From: Mytilinidion resinicola
Lineage: Eukaryota > Ascomycota > Dothideomycetes > Mytilinidiales > Mytilinidiaceae
DNA: 64,000 nt
Assembly (NCBI RefSeq): GCF_010093595.1
Contig: NW_022985450.1
Location: forward strand, 764,199-828,198
Direction of reading: 5' to 3'
A program made the position numbers and the translations under genes. The notes under the pieces were generated by a model, which made no database searches, was not told the origin of the DNA, and saw nothing but the letters and a program-made list of their open reading frames with translations. How positions within the stretch are numbered: the stretch's first letter is position 1; each line of letters begins with the position of its first letter. Below are positions 1 to 10,454 of this stretch, one piece after another.

Positions 1-706
1 GTACGTGCAAAAATGATGCAGAGGTTGCTGCAGATTAGGCTACAAGTTGTATATAGTTGATATCTATTGGCGTTGTGGAGCAATTAACGTTTGAGGCCGG
101 TTTTCATGATGAAGTGGACGGCTCGCTTGGGTGGACGGCTCGCTTGTGGAATACGTTAGCGGGACATATTTGAAGTCAAAACTGACGCTAACGCGGTCCC
201 AAAGATGGTTAGCCCAAAAGTCACGTGATGCCTTGCCAAATACTACATCATGATGTGACTTTCGGCCTCTTCGAAGCCTCGCTACGGGTTTACAAGTACA
301 GTAGCCATTTCGCTATGGAAGCATAGATGCCAGGTCGCAAAAGGCCAGAATATGCGTACTTGAGGAGGTTGATTGCGACATCAGAGGCAATGAAAGACGA
401 AGCTGTCGCTTCTTGCTCTATGTTGCGCACCGAGGACATAACGAAAGACTGAGGGAATGATATAGGAAATTAAGTATCGATATTAAAAAAATATGTATGA
501 AAAGACGGTTCTCCTGACGAAGATCCTGAACCCAACTCCTCGCTGTGTACATATATGCACAAAAATGATCAACCTAAGTTGAAGTGTCTCTCTAACCTCA
601 AGACCGAGTAAAACCGCATAACACACGGTCTCAATCCATCTCCTCCTCAAACCATTCACTTTCGCCCCAAGACAATTTTTGAAGATGCGATATTCACACG
701 CTGACT
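1..706. other. Intergenic, left edge
   Basis: No coding frame with recognisable features. A perfect-to-near-perfect 17-bp direct repeat (GTGGACGGCTCGCTTGG) lies at 114-130 and 131-147. The rest is unremarkable AT-rich spacer and probable 3' flank of the gene ending at 707. Confidence 0.5.
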
Positions 707-1679
707 CTACGCCAGCTCTGTCCGTTCCACATTAGGCATCTCATAAGCCGGTTGCGGTTGCGGTTGCGGTTGCGGTTGTGGCGGCGTTTGATATGCAGCC
801 GCAGGCTGATACGTCGTTTTCGGATCTTGCAAAGGATACGCCACACCACCCTCCTGGTGGGCCACGCCCGCCACGTTCCCGCTCTGCTGCCACTGCGCGA
901 GCTGCTTCTTGTGCCTGCGGTGCTGGAACAGCAAGCCCGCCAAGCTCGCCACGAGCAAGATACCCAGCGGGACGCCAACTCCCGCTCCGATCGCCGCGTC
1001 GTGCCCGCTGCTCGAGTTCGACTTTACTACTGTCACCGTGGCTGCGGCCGGTGCTGACGTCGCAGAAGTTGGCGATGCGGTAGATTGGGTCCCGGAAGCG
1101 GTGCTAGAGGATGCGGCTGCCTCCAGAGGGCCCCAGTTGGGGATGACTTTGCCTACGTTGAAAGCGGCGACTTCGCCGTAGCAGGCGTTTGCGGTGGCGT
1201 TGAAGCTCAGGCAGCAGAACGAGGAGTCCTGGCTGGGGTCGAGAATGCCGACGATGGGGCAGGCGGAGTTGGTGTATGCTGTGGAGAAGTGTGTTAGCGG
1301 CGTGGTCTCAAATTGTTCCGGTGCTTGAGATTCTACTTTTGCGACATGGCCCTGGGCAAGAAGAGGCTGTCCAACCCTTGTCTGTGCAAGAGTCGCGGTA
1401 GAGATATCCTGGGTTCGTCGGCCCTTGAGAAAAGCAGAGTCCATTGTCCAAGCAGACTTCGTTGATAGGATCACAACAGTGACTGTGACCATCGGCGGTG
1501 TCGGTGTAGCATGGCCTGTGGTTGGTCCGAGGGTCGCCGTTCGGCACGTAGCAGCTGGTTGGCACCTTGATGGCTTCGACGGGAACTAGAGTCGCGAGAA
1601 GGACGGCTCCCGCTATGGGTAGCCCAAATCGGGTAATCATGGTGTTGTTCGAAGTTGACACAGCTGCAGAAAATCGCAT
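707..1679 (-). CDS. Cys-rich single-pass membrane protein with signal peptide
   Basis: Two exons: 1679..1337 and 1278..707, joined by a 58-bp intron (donor GTAGAA, acceptor CACAG; GTCGCA 9 bp upstream is an alternative donor of the same phase). The product is 304 aa, or 291 aa from the second Met (ATG at 1640), which gives a cleaner signal peptide (hydrophobic stretch ending near PVEA). The ectodomain carries many cysteines, including the pattern HCCDPxxxxCLxNGLC and a later FCC...C. About 60 residues of Ser/Thr/Ala-rich stalk follow, then one transmembrane helix (GAGVGVPLGILLVASLAGLLF) followed by basic HRRHKK, and a cytoplasmic tail with a Pro-Gln repeat. This layout is common in ascomycete genomes as uncharacterised wall-sensor-like or receptor-like proteins. 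The function is unknown; a surface location is inferred. Confidence 0.75.
749..780. repeat. GGTTGC hexamer microsatellite in coding sequence
   Basis: Five tandem hexamers (the last slightly altered) encode the Pro-Gln repeat of the cytoplasmic tail of the overlapping minus-strand gene. The unit is a multiple of three, so copy-number change would alter tail length without shifting frame. Confidence 0.8.
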
Positions 1680-3500
1680 GAAGGATGAGAATAATGGGGG
1701 AAGAGACGCGGAGACGGAATCCCACAGTCTTTGAGTCGCACCCGAAACCCCATCGTGGGCCCACGGTCACGGTCATTGCCAGCCCTGCGCCTGCAACCGT
1801 GAATCCTTCGCGTCTCGCATTGTGGGAGCGCTGGGCCAAGAGTGGCTCAGCGGAGGAAATAAGGGTCGTGGGCCTATCAAGCAGGCTGTTGGTGTTGTAT
1901 TTGCGGGGGCTGCTGGGAGTCAGGCTATTTATGGCCCCACACAAGGTGCAATTTGGGGGTCGATCGACAGAGTTAGGCGCCCCGCGCCGGCTCTTCACAG
2001 CCTCACCAGGCGCTGAGAAATCCTTCCATTGCACTGCTCTTCTTTGCTGCGCGGAACTCCAGAAAGGATAGGCATGTCGGTGTACCGCTGGAAGGCGTCC
2101 TCTGAATGCTGCCGAATAACGAAGACACTTGCGCCCTCGAAACTTGCATATGCCCTGAAGTCTATGACTTTCGATGGCCCATATATGTTGCCTTTTTCCA
2201 TTGACGGACAGGGGATAGAATACGCCCTCAGCCTTGGTGGGCGTGGCGGGTATTGCCCTTGTAGAATAGTGCCGAGGAACAGATCTTATAATAGTCTTCA
2301 CCGCCAAGGACTTTTGTGGTAACGGAGTGGTATGATATGTTTCGGAAGAGAGGAAGAAGACGATGAAACAATTGGCCTATTATAAGATCTACAGCGTCAA
2401 GGCGCATCCGGGGAACTAGCGCAGATTTGAAGCCACAGGTGGACTAGGTGGTATTAGAACGGAGGAAGCCCTTTTCTGGACTGATTCTTACCAAAACTGA
2501 GCGATATCTATTAAAAGCACGGTACCGAGAGGTGTAACTTTCCAGATCATCCCACTTTCGGGGCTGACTATCGTGGCTTGCTTACCGCGCTAGTTCACCG
2601 GATGTGCCTACATGCACTCTTACACGGGACGGCTCTGTCCGCTCTGTCCGCTCTTTGTTATTCTAGAGAAACAGTCGCTAAAAGATGATAGACTCGAGAA
2701 TCATGTCGCAGTCCGGATTCTCGTCTGATATTCCAAAACTCTGCACATCTCGCTATTATTTGCATCAACGGGTACTTGCTCTCTCCTTTTGCCTCGGAGA
2801 TTGAGGGTCTCTGAGCGCTTGTCGACGACTCGGAGGATGTCAGCTATGCAGGAACAAACGCACCGAAGAAGAGCTAGTGCTTACGAGTTCAGTTGTCGTG
2901 TTATATGATCTCCTTTCAAAGCTTCTAGATTCAAGAAATATTCGGTCTTATGTCTAAATTTTTCAGCCCTCCTCGTAGCTGCATCGGAATCACCTCTCAA
3001 TGCTTGAAATATCCTTGCAGTTTTCTGGGTAAGGAGCCATAGGCTTTCACCACTTAGTCTTGGAATCAAGATTCCCACTTTGATGAAGAGTGCTGAGAAA
3101 GACATGAATTTGCGTTGTTTGAACGATTCCGTGACGGCTTTGGTCCAACGTTGTTTCAGATGAAGACTAATGGCCGCTTCGCGAGATCAGATTGCGGCAA
3201 GAGTGGGTCAATAGCGACCAGATAGTAGGTAGCAGTTCCATGTGTCGTCGGCTTTTTAAGTCGATTTTTCGGTCACCTATCCTGCTGTCCGTTACTACAT
3301 CCCTCGCTTCTTAAGGCTTCACACTATAACGGACCACACCCCCCCCCACACAATTCAGGTAATGTAGAGAAGTGGTACTGGCGGTTTTCATGAACCAAGA
3401 CCCGCTAAGCAGCGGAGTACTCAGCGCCTTTTCTATCGACATTCTTTTCTTCCTCGATCCCCCAAACCTCTCCACTCAAAGACACGTCGTCTCCCAATAG
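1680..3500. other. Intergenic, no supported gene
   Basis: Long frames on the plus strand at 1685-2322 are uninterrupted readings of the promoter side of the upstream gene and resemble no protein I know. A short 9-10-bp direct repeat (GCTCTGTCC) occurs around 2630-2655. Nothing else is supported. Confidence 0.4.
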
Positions 3501-4212
3501 ATCCCCCAATTACCCGGCACCCGCACACTCGCCGCCCCCCTCGGGATAGCACGCACATTCAGATCATTCAGGAGCTGCGCGCAACCCCACGTACACGGCG
3601 TCTCCGGCGTCGTCCCACACGGGTACTTGATATCCGTCTACGCGACGGGGTTGGGGCAGAACTGCTACGACGCCACGGAGCGGATGATCGATTCGTGCAT
3701 GAAGTACGCCGATGACGAGAAGCCGATACACGATGCAGGCTGGATCAATGGTTCGAATTATGGTCAGTGTGCGTCTTTGCGCTAGCATGCTTTCCCGGCT
3801 GATAGTACAGGTCGGCGTGCGAGGCCTGAATGGAGAAGGCTCACATTATCCCGCCTTGTCTACCGTCACCAGCGAGCATCTCGGCCACGTCTACGTCGCC
3901 TGTCGGCGCACTGACAAGGTCATCGCTGGCGAATACCATGTTGATATTTCGGGGTGGGACGATGGCAACTGGGGCGAGTCAATCGATAATGAGGTGAAAA
4001 AGAGCAATCTGGTCGTGACGGCATGGAAGTATGAGCCTCGAACGAACTATGTATTTGCCGACGGCACTCGCAAAGAACATTGGGCAGATTTCAAGCTGCC
4101 GTGGTCGAATAGAGGGTGCGCGGAAAGTCATATCGGGAAGGCCTTGGGCTTGCGAGGTGGTGGGTTGAATTGCCCATTTAGTGCTGCCGAAGGGCTGGAT
4201 CTATTCAAGTAG
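3501..4212 (+). pseudogene. Partial or damaged gene, probable secreted-type protein of unknown family
   Basis: A protein-like frame (containing SVYATGLGQNCYDATERMI, then DAGWINGSNY) is open from 3501 to 3762 and joins by a 43-bp intron (GTCAGT at 3763, acceptor GATAG ending 3805) to a frame ending at TAG 4210-4212. The second exon has conserved-looking stretches (WDDGNWGESIDNEV, FADGTRKEHWADF) and ends with two Cys. The frame upstream of 3501 is closed by TAG at 3498, and I found no start codon or signal peptide that splices to it. Either a 5' exon is missed or the gene has lost its start. I do not recognise the family. Confidence 0.4.
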
Positions 4213-4295
4213 AGAGTGAGGTGGACCGTAAGATGAAGACACGTGTGTCATTTCGAAACCGCCATAGAAATAGGAAGACCTTCGTATATCATAGT

Positions 4296-6650
4296 TCACG
4301 CTAGAGGGATCCTCTTTCTCACAGGCTCGGCGTCCCAAAAAGCCTCAATAAGACAGAATCCAACGCCCACTCTGCAAGCAACTCCATTCCTCCACTCCAG
4401 TGCCAGCACATCATACGCCTGCCACTTGAGTTCACAGGAATAGTCGTTAAAGTACGACGCCGCGCCCCTGTCATCGCTCATCTTACGCAGCGTCTCTCTT
4501 TCCGCGTATCCCTCTCTTAGAGCTAGTACATCAGCATCATCTTCCGGCGGGTCCTCCCAAGCTTCATTGTCAGCGCCGTACGCAGTTCTAGATATCGCGG
4601 CGAACTCAAAACATTCAGATTCCAGACCGGAGCTGCCGTCGCAGTGAAAATACGCGGTACCGCAGAAGCGGCCGTAGCGGTCCAAGAGCGTGCGAGAATT
4701 TACGCCGGGATCCAGTTCAGAATTCAACTCTGTCTTGGTAAATTTCAGGACTCCTTGCCCGGGCTGGGTCGATATGTGCGCTGTGAATGCATTGAATGTC
4801 AAAGTGTGGGAGTCCTCCCGTAGAAATCTTCGCGATTGCATTCCAGTGGGGATCGATTTGGACACCGGATGCGGAAACATGACGTTGGGTTTCCCGTCTC
4901 TGAAGTAACCGGGTGGAGCGTCAATGTCCAAGGGCTTGCGCTGCCATACCACGCCGTCACAGGTTGTCAAGCCGCTTTCCGTTCCACGCCATTCACTCGT
5001 GGTGAACTCTGTCTCGTCCTCGGCATCGACAAAGATAATGCGGCTGAAATGGGTTGATTCGAAAACGGGTATGTGTATTATGCCTTTCCAGCCTGCCCAA
5101 CTCCAACTTGGGAACAGCTCCTCCCTAGTAGTATCGTCAAGTCTGCGTTCTAGATGCTGAATAGGACGCCATAGGAGCGCCACATCCAGTTCAGAAGATG
5201 GCATACCATAAAGGAAATCTCGGCAGAGATCCGAGCGCATAACGTTGAGGACTCCTTCGAAGGCTCTAAGGGTATCCGTTTGGTAGGTAAGCGTCTTCCC
5301 GGAGTAGAGGTGGACTGCAAGAGCGAAATTCATTAGAACGGCGATAGCTCCGGCAGCCCTCCAGAGGGATCCGCCCGTAGGAAACCCTCGCCCATCCGGC
5401 AAATCGTCCTCTGCAGCGTGATGAAAAGGCTGGTGGATGTCTTCTGTGGTGATGCCATCTTCACTCTCGTATTGAATACCATCATGGGCTAAGAAGATCA
5501 ATCGCCTTGACAGAGTGTGTTCTTGGTACGTCCATCCACGCGTAGTCCAGTCCTTTGGACCAGATGTAGGAATGATAGTCTGACTATTAGCTAGCGTTAT
5601 ACCGCGAACATTGACGAGGTGTTGCTTCCATCGGCCACTGTTTGGTCGCACTCCAGGGAGACCAGCGTGGCAACTAGAGCCATACATGGCCACTATTGTG
5701 ACCATGGCGGACGTGTATATCCGATCCATGGCATTGATCTGGATCGTTTTTGTAGCTTCGTCGTCCTGAACAATGCAAAGACTGTCCACCCACAGGTAGC
5801 GCTCGCCGATGCCGGACACGAAGAGCATGGCATCTGCTATTGTCAGAGGTAGCCCTCCGTCGATCGAAGCTAAACTTCCTGGGCGTCTTAGGCGACCATC
5901 ATTTGCTTTCGTATTCTGGAAATATTGAGGTCCGCCCCAAACATAGCTCAGGGCGAGATACCTGCAACTCTGAGGTCTTTCGATCGGGACAATGCATTGA
6001 TTACATACGTCAATGAGCCGGAACCCGTCCAGGGGGTCATCCACAGCGCCTGGATCTGAATGCGTGGGTTTGAATTGAGTTACCCAATCTCGTGCATCCT
6101 CGAAATTGATCTGCTCATGGACCCGGGCGCCCTCCCATGGCACGCGATGTTCCTGGAGCCGTTGTAGGGATATGTTGTCAAAGACATGGAAGTCTCGAAT
6201 GGTCCCGAGGGAGATGACCAAATCGTACACCTCATCTTCGGCATTTCTTTTTCTGCGTGTGCCTAGCGAGCAGAAAATCAGTGGGAAGGGATAGGCATCG
6301 ATGTTGATAGATTGCAGATCCTCGGGACTGGTTTCGTACTTGACAGCGATTGCCAAGATGACAAGATTGCAGAACTTGCAGCTGTTTGACTTCGAAAAGA
6401 TGTCACTTAGCAGTCCGAGAGGGATTGCGGGTATTTCAGGTACGACAAAGTCTGTCCATTGGCCTTGCCAATACAGCTTGATTTGACGAGGCTGATCGTT
6501 TTTAGAGCCTCCTGAGACGTGCCTCTGCCATTTTTTGCGTTCGAGATCGTGACGAAGAAGCCATTCAAAGTGAATTCCGCAACAGGTCGAGCAAAGGTCT
6601 GAGTTGTCTTCAGTGTCAGATGAATCAAGATACCATGGCTTATCAGTCAT
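4296..6650 (-). CDS. HET-domain (heterokaryon incompatibility) protein, intact
   Basis: Single-exon frame of 784 aa with an ATG at 6650. The HET domain is clear: LALSYVWGG at residues 232-240, then YLWVDSLCIVQDD at about 285-297, then the segment DRIYTSAMVTIVAM, and a TTRGWTYQE motif near 365. The N-terminal region holds several Cys (CSTCC near 20, CKFC near 91) that could bind metal. HET proteins are Pezizomycotina allorecognition and cell-death effectors; the domain is a TIR-related fold, and the partner of this one is unknown. The downstream half is family-typical but has no named domain that I can see. No intron is needed. Frame and motifs are complete, unlike the relative at 13.7-15.4 kb. 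Confidence 0.92.
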   Translation of the reverse strand: MTDKPWYLDSSDTEDNSDLCSTCCGIHFEWLLRHDLERKKWQRHVSGGSKNDQPRQIKLYWQGQWTDFVVPEIPAIPLGLLSDIFSKSNSCKFCNLVILAIAVKYETSPEDLQSINIDAYPFPLIFCSLGTRRKRNAEDEVYDLVISLGTIRDFHVFDNISLQRLQEHRVPWEGARVHEQINFEDARDWVTQFKPTHSDPGAVDDPLDGFRLIDVCNQCIVPIERPQSCRYLALSYVWGGPQYFQNTKANDGRLRRPGSLASIDGGLPLTIADAMLFVSGIGERYLWVDSLCIVQDDEATKTIQINAMDRIYTSAMVTIVAMYGSSCHAGLPGVRPNSGRWKQHLVNVRGITLANSQTIIPTSGPKDWTTRGWTYQEHTLSRRLIFLAHDGIQYESEDGITTEDIHQPFHHAAEDDLPDGRGFPTGGSLWRAAGAIAVLMNFALAVHLYSGKTLTYQTDTLRAFEGVLNVMRSDLCRDFLYGMPSSELDVALLWRPIQHLERRLDDTTREELFPSWSWAGWKGIIHIPVFESTHFSRIIFVDAEDETEFTTSEWRGTESGLTTCDGVVWQRKPLDIDAPPGYFRDGKPNVMFPHPVSKSIPTGMQSRRFLREDSHTLTFNAFTAHISTQPGQGVLKFTKTELNSELDPGVNSRTLLDRYGRFCGTAYFHCDGSSGLESECFEFAAISRTAYGADNEAWEDPPEDDADVLALREGYAERETLRKMSDDRGAASYFNDYSCELKWQAYDVLALEWRNGVACRVGVGFCLIEAFWDAEPVRKRIPLA

Positions 6651-6994
6651 GGCTCAAGAAAAGACGAAGCCACGAGGCGCGATGCAAAAAATCAGTGTCT
6701 ATAGGATGGTGCATGCCATGTTAGGCGGGATGGGTGATGGAAATGGTGCGAACAAGGTTGGAGGGTCCGAGTGTTACGCCCTGGGGGCAATGAGGGGCGA
6801 AGGGCAGTTTAATCGTTTCAACTAGTTACTCTTGCACGTACCGAAGTTAATCTGCCCTCTAGGCAACTTTCGCCGCATCTCAACTCGGCTCTATATCGGC
6901 CATCTGGAATGTTTAAAGCAAGCGTCTGAATAGGATATGTAGTATCAGGCTCCCAAAATCTGGAGCCTCATCAACCCACGCGTTCTTTGCCAAG
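6651..6994. other. Intergenic between HET gene and F-box pseudogene
   Basis: Divergent promoter space of about 340 bp. I see no clear TATA box, repeat or short gene. Confidence 0.4.
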
Positions 6995-8347
6995 ATGGTT
7001 CATTTCAAGAGGCGACCACACCCCGACGGTCTTCGACAAACTTTCCGATGAGCTCCTACTCCTCATCCTCTTCTATATCAACGAGAACAATTAGAATCTG
7101 AATCATGGCCTTGCCATCCCGCAGCTTGCGCGAGTTCTGACCGGCTCCGTGACGAAAATTTCTCTCAATAACTTCAACATCCCCAACCTACTAAATCCTA
7201 TCTCGGAGGTGCCTCAGTTCATGACAGGTCCCGATGAGATCAACTTGCGGTTCGGCGATAGGCCGAAAAGCTGACGAGTTCTCAACTGAAGAGCATACTC
7301 GGTGATTCGAGAGACTCTGAATTATTGTTGAAGCATGAGGAGACGGGGCTGGCGCTCATGTGGGCAGCAACCCCAAACCTCAAGCGGTTCCGCTTCTTGA
7401 TACTCGGCCCTTCGGATTATCCACTGCCAAAAGTGGCACGCTCGCTGCGATGGGCATCTACAAATGCTAAAGACAAACTCCAGGCGCTGATCCACGTCGA
7501 CTTTGGCAGCTCAAGCCGTCCTTGGTGTAACCGTTGGTGGGAAGCTCCGGTCGGATTTGGTCAATTTTTTTCAGTCATCCTCCAACTTCCATCTCTATCA
7601 CAGCTACGACTCTACCACTACGGTGACAAGTTGACGCTTGAGGACTGGCACTGCGTTGATGGTTATTCCGCCATAACTCGGCTGAAGATTGACCAGTGCC
7701 AGTTCGGCTCCCCATTCCTCATCAAATTACTTGGAGCATCTCAAGCTCTCCAGGAATTTAGTTGCTAGTTATCAAAAAGCTGTTTAATGCTTGAGCATGA
7801 CGGGTATATCCGGTTTCACGAAGCGCTATGTTTGCAGGCAAGCACGCTTGTCGACATGCGCATAACGTTCGCTTTCGACGAGGACCCCATCTACGTAGCA
7901 GAGGAAGACCACTTGTGGGAGGTGGCACCTCTTGGGTCTCTCAAGAGGTTCGTTTATTTGAAACGGCTGGAGATTGCCGGGCCCTTCTTGATGCATGGCT
8001 GGCCCGTGGACAGCAATGTTCAGCTTAAGGATGTCCTCCCATCGTCTCTTCACAACCTCCTCATCACATCGATGGCAGAGAGTACAGCTAATCATCTGTA
8101 TGCGTTTGCTTTCGCGCTTCCGGATTTCAAGGACCAAGGCTTTTCTCACTTGAACCATATCTTCGATCTCTCGCAGCACGGACGGTTGGGGCTTTACTTG
8201 GGCGAGAACCTCGAGGAATTTGTTGCCGTGCTACAAGATGTCGGTGTCAATTTCAGAAAAGAAAAGGCGATTCGATCTACCCTTGTTTTGATCCTGCCAC
8301 CCATGATTATAAGAGGTGGCATCAATGCACGGGAACGCCATGCGTGA
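6995..8347 (+). pseudogene. F-box / leucine-rich-repeat-like protein, decayed
   Basis: An F-box-like start (FDKLSDELLLLILFYIN) is readable from about 7026, but out of frame with the nearest ATG (6995). The frame is stopped by TAG at 7092 and TGA at 7272, and a frame change near 7268 then opens a long stretch. That stretch runs through leucine-rich-repeat-like segments (LQLPSLSQLRLYHYGDKLTL, ITRLKIDQCQF) until an in-frame TAG at 7766-7768. It continues in the same frame to TGA at 8345-8347. The product would be an SCF-type substrate adaptor of roughly 440 aa. Two frame changes and three in-frame stops make it a pseudogene. The TAG at 7766 could derive from CAG by a C-to-T change. Confidence 0.7.
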
Positions 8348-8499
8348 GGCCTGTCAGCCCAGATAGCTAGGGTACATTCACGCAAAGTTCTCTCGTACAT
8401 TTCCAATCCTCTCAATCCAGCAACGATCAACCTAATGGGTATTCTATTTCGCATCTATGGCTAGCCTCTACTCGATCACGCTGTCGCAAGACGTCCCGC

Positions 8500-9532
8500 C
8501 TATTTCCCATGAACAAACACCCTCTCCTCGATCGGCTTGAACGTCTTCTCGTTCGCCTCGCCCGCTTTCCCTCCAAACACCAACTGCGCCCTCAGCTTCC
8601 AGTCACCAGGCACCTTCCACTGCTCAGCCACCTTCGCATCGATAAGCGGGTGGTAGTGCTGCAGATTCGCACCAAATCCCTCCGCCTCAAGCCCCGCCCA
8701 CAGCACGAACTGGTGCATCGCCGACGTATGCTCCGACCACGTCGGCATGTGGTCGGCGTAGATGGGGTAAGCCTTTTGCAGCGCAAGCACAGGCTCGGGG
8801 TCCTCATAGAACAGGATCTATCGAAATCAGCTCAACCTCCCCACGATGAACCGTCGAATTAAGGAAACGGGAAATACGTACGGTTCCATACCCAGCCCCA
8901 AACGCCCCCAGCTTTCCCGCCGTCGCCTCCCACTGATCCGCCGGCACAGCGGGCTTCAGCACCCCCGTCACGAGCTCGCCCCAGAACTTGTCGTGCTCTT
9001 CCTTCAGCAGCACGATGACGCGCGTGGTCTGCGTGTTGAAGAAGGACGGCACGCTGAGCACGGTGTCCTTGACCAGCTGCTCGATCGCGGCGTCGGAAAT
9101 CGGCGCGTTCTTGTTCAGCGCGTAGATAGAGCGGCGGCCTTTGACGGCGTCGATGAAAGAGACTTTAGATGCCATAGTCGCGGGGGCAGTGGTGGTGGTG
9201 GGCGCAGGGGTAGTAGCCGCTTCTTTTTCTTTAGCGGGGTTGTTGTGGCTGGAGGTGGATTTGAAGCGCTTGTTCAACGAGTCGATCAAGCCCATGCCCT
9301 GATTTTTCACGTCTAATTGGGAAGTCGAGTGCAGATGCGAGAGTGCTGGATTGATGCGGTGTTGGATAGAAGAGGCATTAAGGTATTTGTAGAGCCCCGG
9401 GCGCAGCAGCGGGAGGCGTTGCATGGCGATTTCTAATATGCTGCCGTGTGAGGCGGGGAGGATGGCGTGCAAGAGCAGCCCGATTAGGAGGACGGCCGCG
9501 AAAAGGAGTGTAGAACTCCGGAACGGAAGCAT
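8500..9532 (-). CDS. Nitroreductase-family oxidoreductase (Frm2/Hbn1-like)
   Basis: Two exons, 9532..8882 and 8817..8500; the 64-bp intron has a perfect GTACGT donor and GATAG acceptor. The catalytic part starts at MASKVSFIDAVKGRRS and runs about 203 aa, the normal length for the fungal FMN-dependent nitroreductase family. GRRS near its start contributes to flavin phosphate binding, and the late segment FVLWAGLEAEGFGANLQHY is typical. The reading frame extends 119 codons upstream to an ATG at 9532, adding a hydrophobic segment (LLFAAVLLIGLLLHAIL) and a Thr/Ala/Pro linker: either an organelle or membrane leader, or an open 5' leader. If translation starts at 9175 the protein is cytosolic. Likely role: NAD(P)H-dependent reduction of nitro compounds or quinones, linked in yeast relatives to oxidative stress and lipid signalling. 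Confidence 0.82.
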
Positions 9533-10454
9533 GGGACTCCGGGGCGGTTTGTCAGCTTATGTAAGGGGTTTCGAGAGGGTTGATGGGCAGGGCGGTGTGT
9601 GGGGCTGGTGGTTTGATTTTGGCCGGAATCGTTGCGTTCATGCGGGTGGTTGTGGTGTTTTCATGTATCGGGGATCGTTCCTGGAGAGCCCGAAAGTCGC
9701 TCCGGGCAGGGGTCTCTGCGTGGTCTGATGGTCGGGCTTGCTGATAAGCGAGTTGTTAAGAATGTATAACAGATCTTCACATTTTCTATTGGAGCATTTT
9801 GAGATGTTAAATATTCGACGGGCAAACATGGTCTAAATTGCACTTTATACACAAGGCCGCGCCCTTCGAGCAACTATCTGACATCCCGAACGCGACGTTC
9901 GGACATAATAAGGCCCGATACGTACACGCGTGCTTCGAGGAAGATACAGGGGTCGAAGATCTGCTTACCGCTCCGGCTCGGAACGCGATTGCATGGCCCG
10001 AGTGCTTAATAACATGGCGGAATGGTCCCGTTCGTGAAAGATATCGCAAATCAAGGCGGAAAGATGGTAGAGCATTACTAGAAAGGGCAATGCCTGTGCT
10101 TACTTGTTGGAGTAGTGCGAGCGCCTGTAATTTTGGGAATGGATCGGCATCTTGATAGTCTGTAGGTGTGATTGTGGTCGTTGTTACGAATATTCTATGG
10201 GTCACGTGTTTAAGACCTGATAGATCCGAGAGATCATGAAAATCGACAGCCGACTTGGAAAATCAAATGAAGGTAGTTCTAATGCTAGGACAACATATGT
10301 CCTAGATCATGCATGGATGAGAAACAATGAGATATAATGTCCACACGTGATCGGTTAAACCTCCTGCGGCAAGAACTTTTCGGTACTTTGTACAACTTGG
10401 CAGTGCCTTCAACACCATTATCATCGTCTTCATCAACTTGCCTTTCTCTATCCA
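9533..10454. other. Intergenic, 3' side of two minus-strand genes
   Basis: A 132-codon minus frame at 9807-10205 is open but has low-complexity composition and no domain I can name. I do not call it a gene. Confidence 0.4.

Noticed and set aside
1685..2322. Overlapping plus-strand frames of 64-128 codons
   Set aside because: They are antisense/upstream of the Cys-rich gene, have no domain, no splice logic, and low-complexity Arg/Ser/Leu content.
9807..10205. Minus frame of 132 codons
   Set aside because: No recognisable motif; Ser/Thr-rich random-looking sequence in an intergenic region between two clear genes.
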